Shown here in pieces: positions 61,482-64,000 of a stretch of 64,000 nucleotides of DNA; the stretch's first letter is position 1, and each line of letters starts with the position of its first letter. A model generated the notes under the pieces. It made no database searches and was not told the DNA's origin. It saw only the letters and a program-made list of their open reading frames with translations. The position numbers were made by a program, and so were the translations under genes. Origin of the DNA: Dasypus novemcinctus (lineage: Eukaryota > Chordata > Mammalia > Cingulata > Dasypodidae); NCBI RefSeq assembly GCF_030445035.2, contig NC_080682.1, forward strand, positions 31,788,770-31,852,769. The letters run 5' to 3'.

Positions 61482-61898
61482 GGGAAGAGGACTTTGCCCA
61501 GTGGTTAGGGCATCCGTCTACCACATGGGAAGTCCACGGTTCAAACCCTGGGCCTCATTGACCCGTGTGGAGCTGGCCTACGTGCAGTGCTGATGCGTGC
61601 AAGGAGTACTGTGCCACCCATGGGTGCCCCCTGTGTAGAGAAGCCCCACACGCAAGGAGTGTGCCCTGTAAGGAGAGCCACCCAGTGCAAAAGAAAGTGC
61701 AGCCTGCCAAGGAATGGTCTTGCACATGGAGAGTTGATGCAGCAAGATGACACAACAAAAAGAAACACAGATTCCCATGCTGCTGACAACAACAGAAGCG
61801 GACAAAAAGAAGAACACACAGCAAAAGGACTCAGAGAACAGAAAACTGGGGTGGGGGGAAGGGGAGAGAAATAAATAAAAATTTTTAAAAATTAAAAA
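61482..61898 (+). mobile_element. DAS-type SINE 7
   Basis: Full-length head GGGAAGAGGACTTTGCCCAG, B box near 61537, A-rich tail. Inserted into copy D at the TATATA stretch equivalent to 2513-2521 of copy A. The tail runs into a long dinucleotide repeat. Confidence 0.92.
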
Positions 61899-61992
61899 AA
61901 TCTATCTATATATACACACACATATATATACATATACATATGTGTATATACATATATACATGTGTGTGTGTGTATATATATATACACATATT
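61899..61992 (+). repeat. TA/CA/TATG microsatellite
   Basis: Alternating TATA, ACACAC, ATATGTGT and GTGTGTGT runs at the 3' end of SINE 7. Copy A has only a short TATATAT at the matching place, so the array grew after the SINE inserted. Confidence 0.9.
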
Positions 61993-62588
61993 GTTTCCAC
62001 CAACTTTTAAAATGGAGTGCCATCTTTATAGGCACCTTACATTGTCTACTTCTGTAATCCAATATCCTCTTTTAAAAATGGATATTCCAAAATTTTAATT
62101 AAGTTTGTTTCTTTCAGAATGAACATCTTATTAACCATATGAAAATTTCACCCAGTTTTGTACAGAATGCCAGATCCATCTTCCTCCAGTTAAAATAAAA
62201 AGAGTTTTACACTTTGTTAGGCAATGACTACAGCCCATGGTCAGCAGGAAGCAGTTACAGAAAAGAGATCATCTCCCTTCAACACCCCTTTAAGACTAAA
62301 GGTGTAAACTCTTTAAGGGTGAAATAAAATTAATAGATGGATCTGGAGCCTGACTGGAAATCTGTGTGAGCAGCAGTGGCCCCAGGACGACTGCAGGGTG
62401 GCCCCACCCCAGGATTCTGCTGTCCAGAATGAAAACTTCTAAAGTTCTAAAAACAGGATCCTTGGTACTACACTGAAAATTAATAAGTAAAGTAATCATT
62501 CAAAATAACAAATGACCACCCACGTCATAGCTCCAACAATAATTATGCCAAATCTTAGCAAGTTAAGCTTTGGCATAAGGGGAAAAAT

Positions 62589-63052
62589 TGATGTGGACTA
62601 TGGATGGGAGGCTCTTCATCTCTTTGTAGATAACCTAAGCTGTCTGTGTCCTGACTTGTGGGTGTGGGACAGTAAGAGGCTGCAGTCCTGCCATTGGTGA
62701 CCATGGCAATGACTCCAGTCCCGGGAAACAGTTTAGCAAAGCAAACTCTATAAACTTTAAATATTCAGGGAAAATGCAAACCAAATGTCCTAAAAGTTTA
62801 TCTAGAATGTATAAAGTCCATGCTAAAAGCTTACCTAGGCTGTGGAAGATATATGCTAATTCAAGCCTATTGAGCACTGAAACAAAATGATTTGGCCCTT
62901 CCTCTCTGTATAAAAGGAAGTAAAAATTCTTGTTCAGGACTCAGGTTTGAAACAGGCCAGCCATCAATAAATCATTTTTCCTTCTCAAAATTGTTCCTGA
63001 ATCTTGGCCTTTCTATATGCAAATAACTGAATCTCTCTCGATTTCTACAACA
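62589..63052 (+). repeat. Family X 3' LTR, copy D
   Basis: TGATGTGGAC to CTACAACA, preceded by a decayed polypurine tract (AAGGGGAAAAAT). Contains TATAAAAG (about 62909-62916) and AATAAA (about 62966-62971). Clear homology to the A and B LTRs with many substitutions and small deletions. Confidence 0.88.
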
Positions 63053-64000
63053 CTATGAACACTGTTACTATAAAATTTTTGAACATGTCTCCTAGAAATG
63101 TAATTGATATGGCACAGGAAATTCAATTATTTAGCTTTACAAGACACTGTTTTAAGTCTCCACAAGTTGTCCATGAAATTCAATATAACCATGTGGTAAA
63201 TAAAGGAAAAGACTGGAATATTTATGTACCGCCCAAATAATCTTCACATAAGAGGAAAGCTTAAGTACAATGTGTTGTTGTTGTTCTAATCAGGAACATG
63301 GATTGACAATTCACAAAATAGCCTGTGTTTATACTCTTAATGTTAATTTTTAAATATCAGTTCCTAGCCCCTTGATCTGTGTCACATTTGGAATACAAGT
63401 TTTAGAACACTAAAATAGACTGTTCCCGGTGAAGGAGAGGAAGTTTCTATGATGGCATAAAGCCTTCTTATTTATTAAATATTATTAAAATTTTGTCTAG
63501 AAAATTAAGCTAGAGTTTAGAAGTTAGTTTTTATTAATTAGAGCCATATTTATGAAAATATTTACATCTATCTTTCCAAACATTCAAACCCTTCAGGAAT
63601 TTTGAGGCAAACAGTTAAGTTGGGCTTGTGGAGGTTAGGAGAGGCAAGGTAATGAAGAATCTTATATTATTTCATGATATCATACAGCTGTTTGTTTCTT
63701 AGAATATAACCTGGCCTCTAAAGTCTAGCCAAGTTGAAAAAAATCTCCTGTTTGGAAAATGAAGATGAGAAGCACCACCTTTACTCTCTTACCTATTTGT
63801 TAAACAACTGAAGAAATAGGTGAAACTCCAGTATCTTGATTCCCAATTGGACCTGTCACCATCTAATGTCAGACTCTGAATTCAGGTGTTTCAGCTTTCA
63901 AGGAATCCCTTAAAGTGCAGTGCTCAGAAAGACTGCATAATCAAAGATTGTTCTTCATTCTATGGGTGAACAGTTGAATATGGAAGAATGTCAGGCATAT
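63053..64000. other. Unassigned right end
   Basis: No gene or recognised repeat. The missing distal part of Tigger1 is not found here. Confidence 0.4.

Larger units (their letters stand above)
57013..63052 (+). mobile_element. Family X copy D, 5'-truncated and older
   Basis: Plus-strand family X starting at the position equivalent to 13951 of copy B (CTTGTGGGTCAGATTAGTGA) and ending with a 3' LTR (62589-63052). It lacks the 5' LTR, the primer-binding site, the ~540-base LTR-like module of A and B, and the second 30-base unit. Two SINEs (60785-61168, 61482-61898) interrupt it. Divergence from A/B is far greater than between A and B. No coding frame is recognisable here either, which supports absence of genes as a family trait. 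Confidence 0.85.

Noticed and set aside
63055..63240. 61-codon open frame after copy D
   Set aside because: Short, no recognised motif, no start context or splice signals that support a gene.

Overview
The window is mammalian, almost certainly from an armadillo (Dasypus or a close cingulate). Seven copies of a roughly 400-base tRNA-headed SINE are present. Their head (tRNA-like A box, GGTTCAAACC-type B box, then a CGTGTGGAGCTGGCCCA-type body and an A-rich tail) is the one known from the armadillo DAS-SINE family. Base composition is AT-rich, and no intact protein-coding gene, rRNA, tRNA gene, CRISPR array or operon is visible. The window is intergenic DNA built from layered retroelements, plus two identifiable pseudogenes.

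Left part (1-15.2 kb): three copies of one LTR retroelement (here called family X). Copy A (1-3592, +) is the 3' part of an element running off the left edge. Copy C (5180-5766, -) is an LTR with a short internal stub. Copy B (7937-15174, -) is a complete provirus-like element with two ~476-base LTRs, a polypurine tract, a primer-binding site matching tRNA-Arg, and a 4-base ATAT target duplication. A and B face each other as near-identical inverted repeats about 4.3 kb apart. Despite complete cis-signals, I recognise no gag, pro, pol or env reading frame in the 6.3-kb interior, which suggests a non-autonomous, VL30-like family.

Middle (15.2-49 kb): many broken LINE-1 pieces on both strands. 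One 5'-truncated L1 is flanked by unusually long (~300-base) direct repeats. Another L1 5' region carries a ~110-base tandem array. A third L1 3' end carries a nested solo LTR in its poly(A) tail. A processed pseudogene of PTPN11 (SHP2) lies at 19.6-22.2 kb and an olfactory-receptor pseudogene (OR4-like) at 46.57-47.50 kb. ERVL-like LTRs, a MIR fragment and DAS-type SINEs fill much of the rest.

Right part (49-64 kb): MLT1-type LTRs, then a Tigger1 DNA transposon interrupted by an ERVL-like element that has a tRNA-Leu-type primer-binding site and a GCAGG target duplication. This is immediately followed by a fourth, older copy of family X (copy D, 57013-63052, +), itself hit by two SINEs. The final 950 bases are unassigned.

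Repeat names were assigned by eye from remembered consensus sequences. Boundaries of old repeats are approximate. Boundaries supported by target-site duplications or LTR ends are given to the base.
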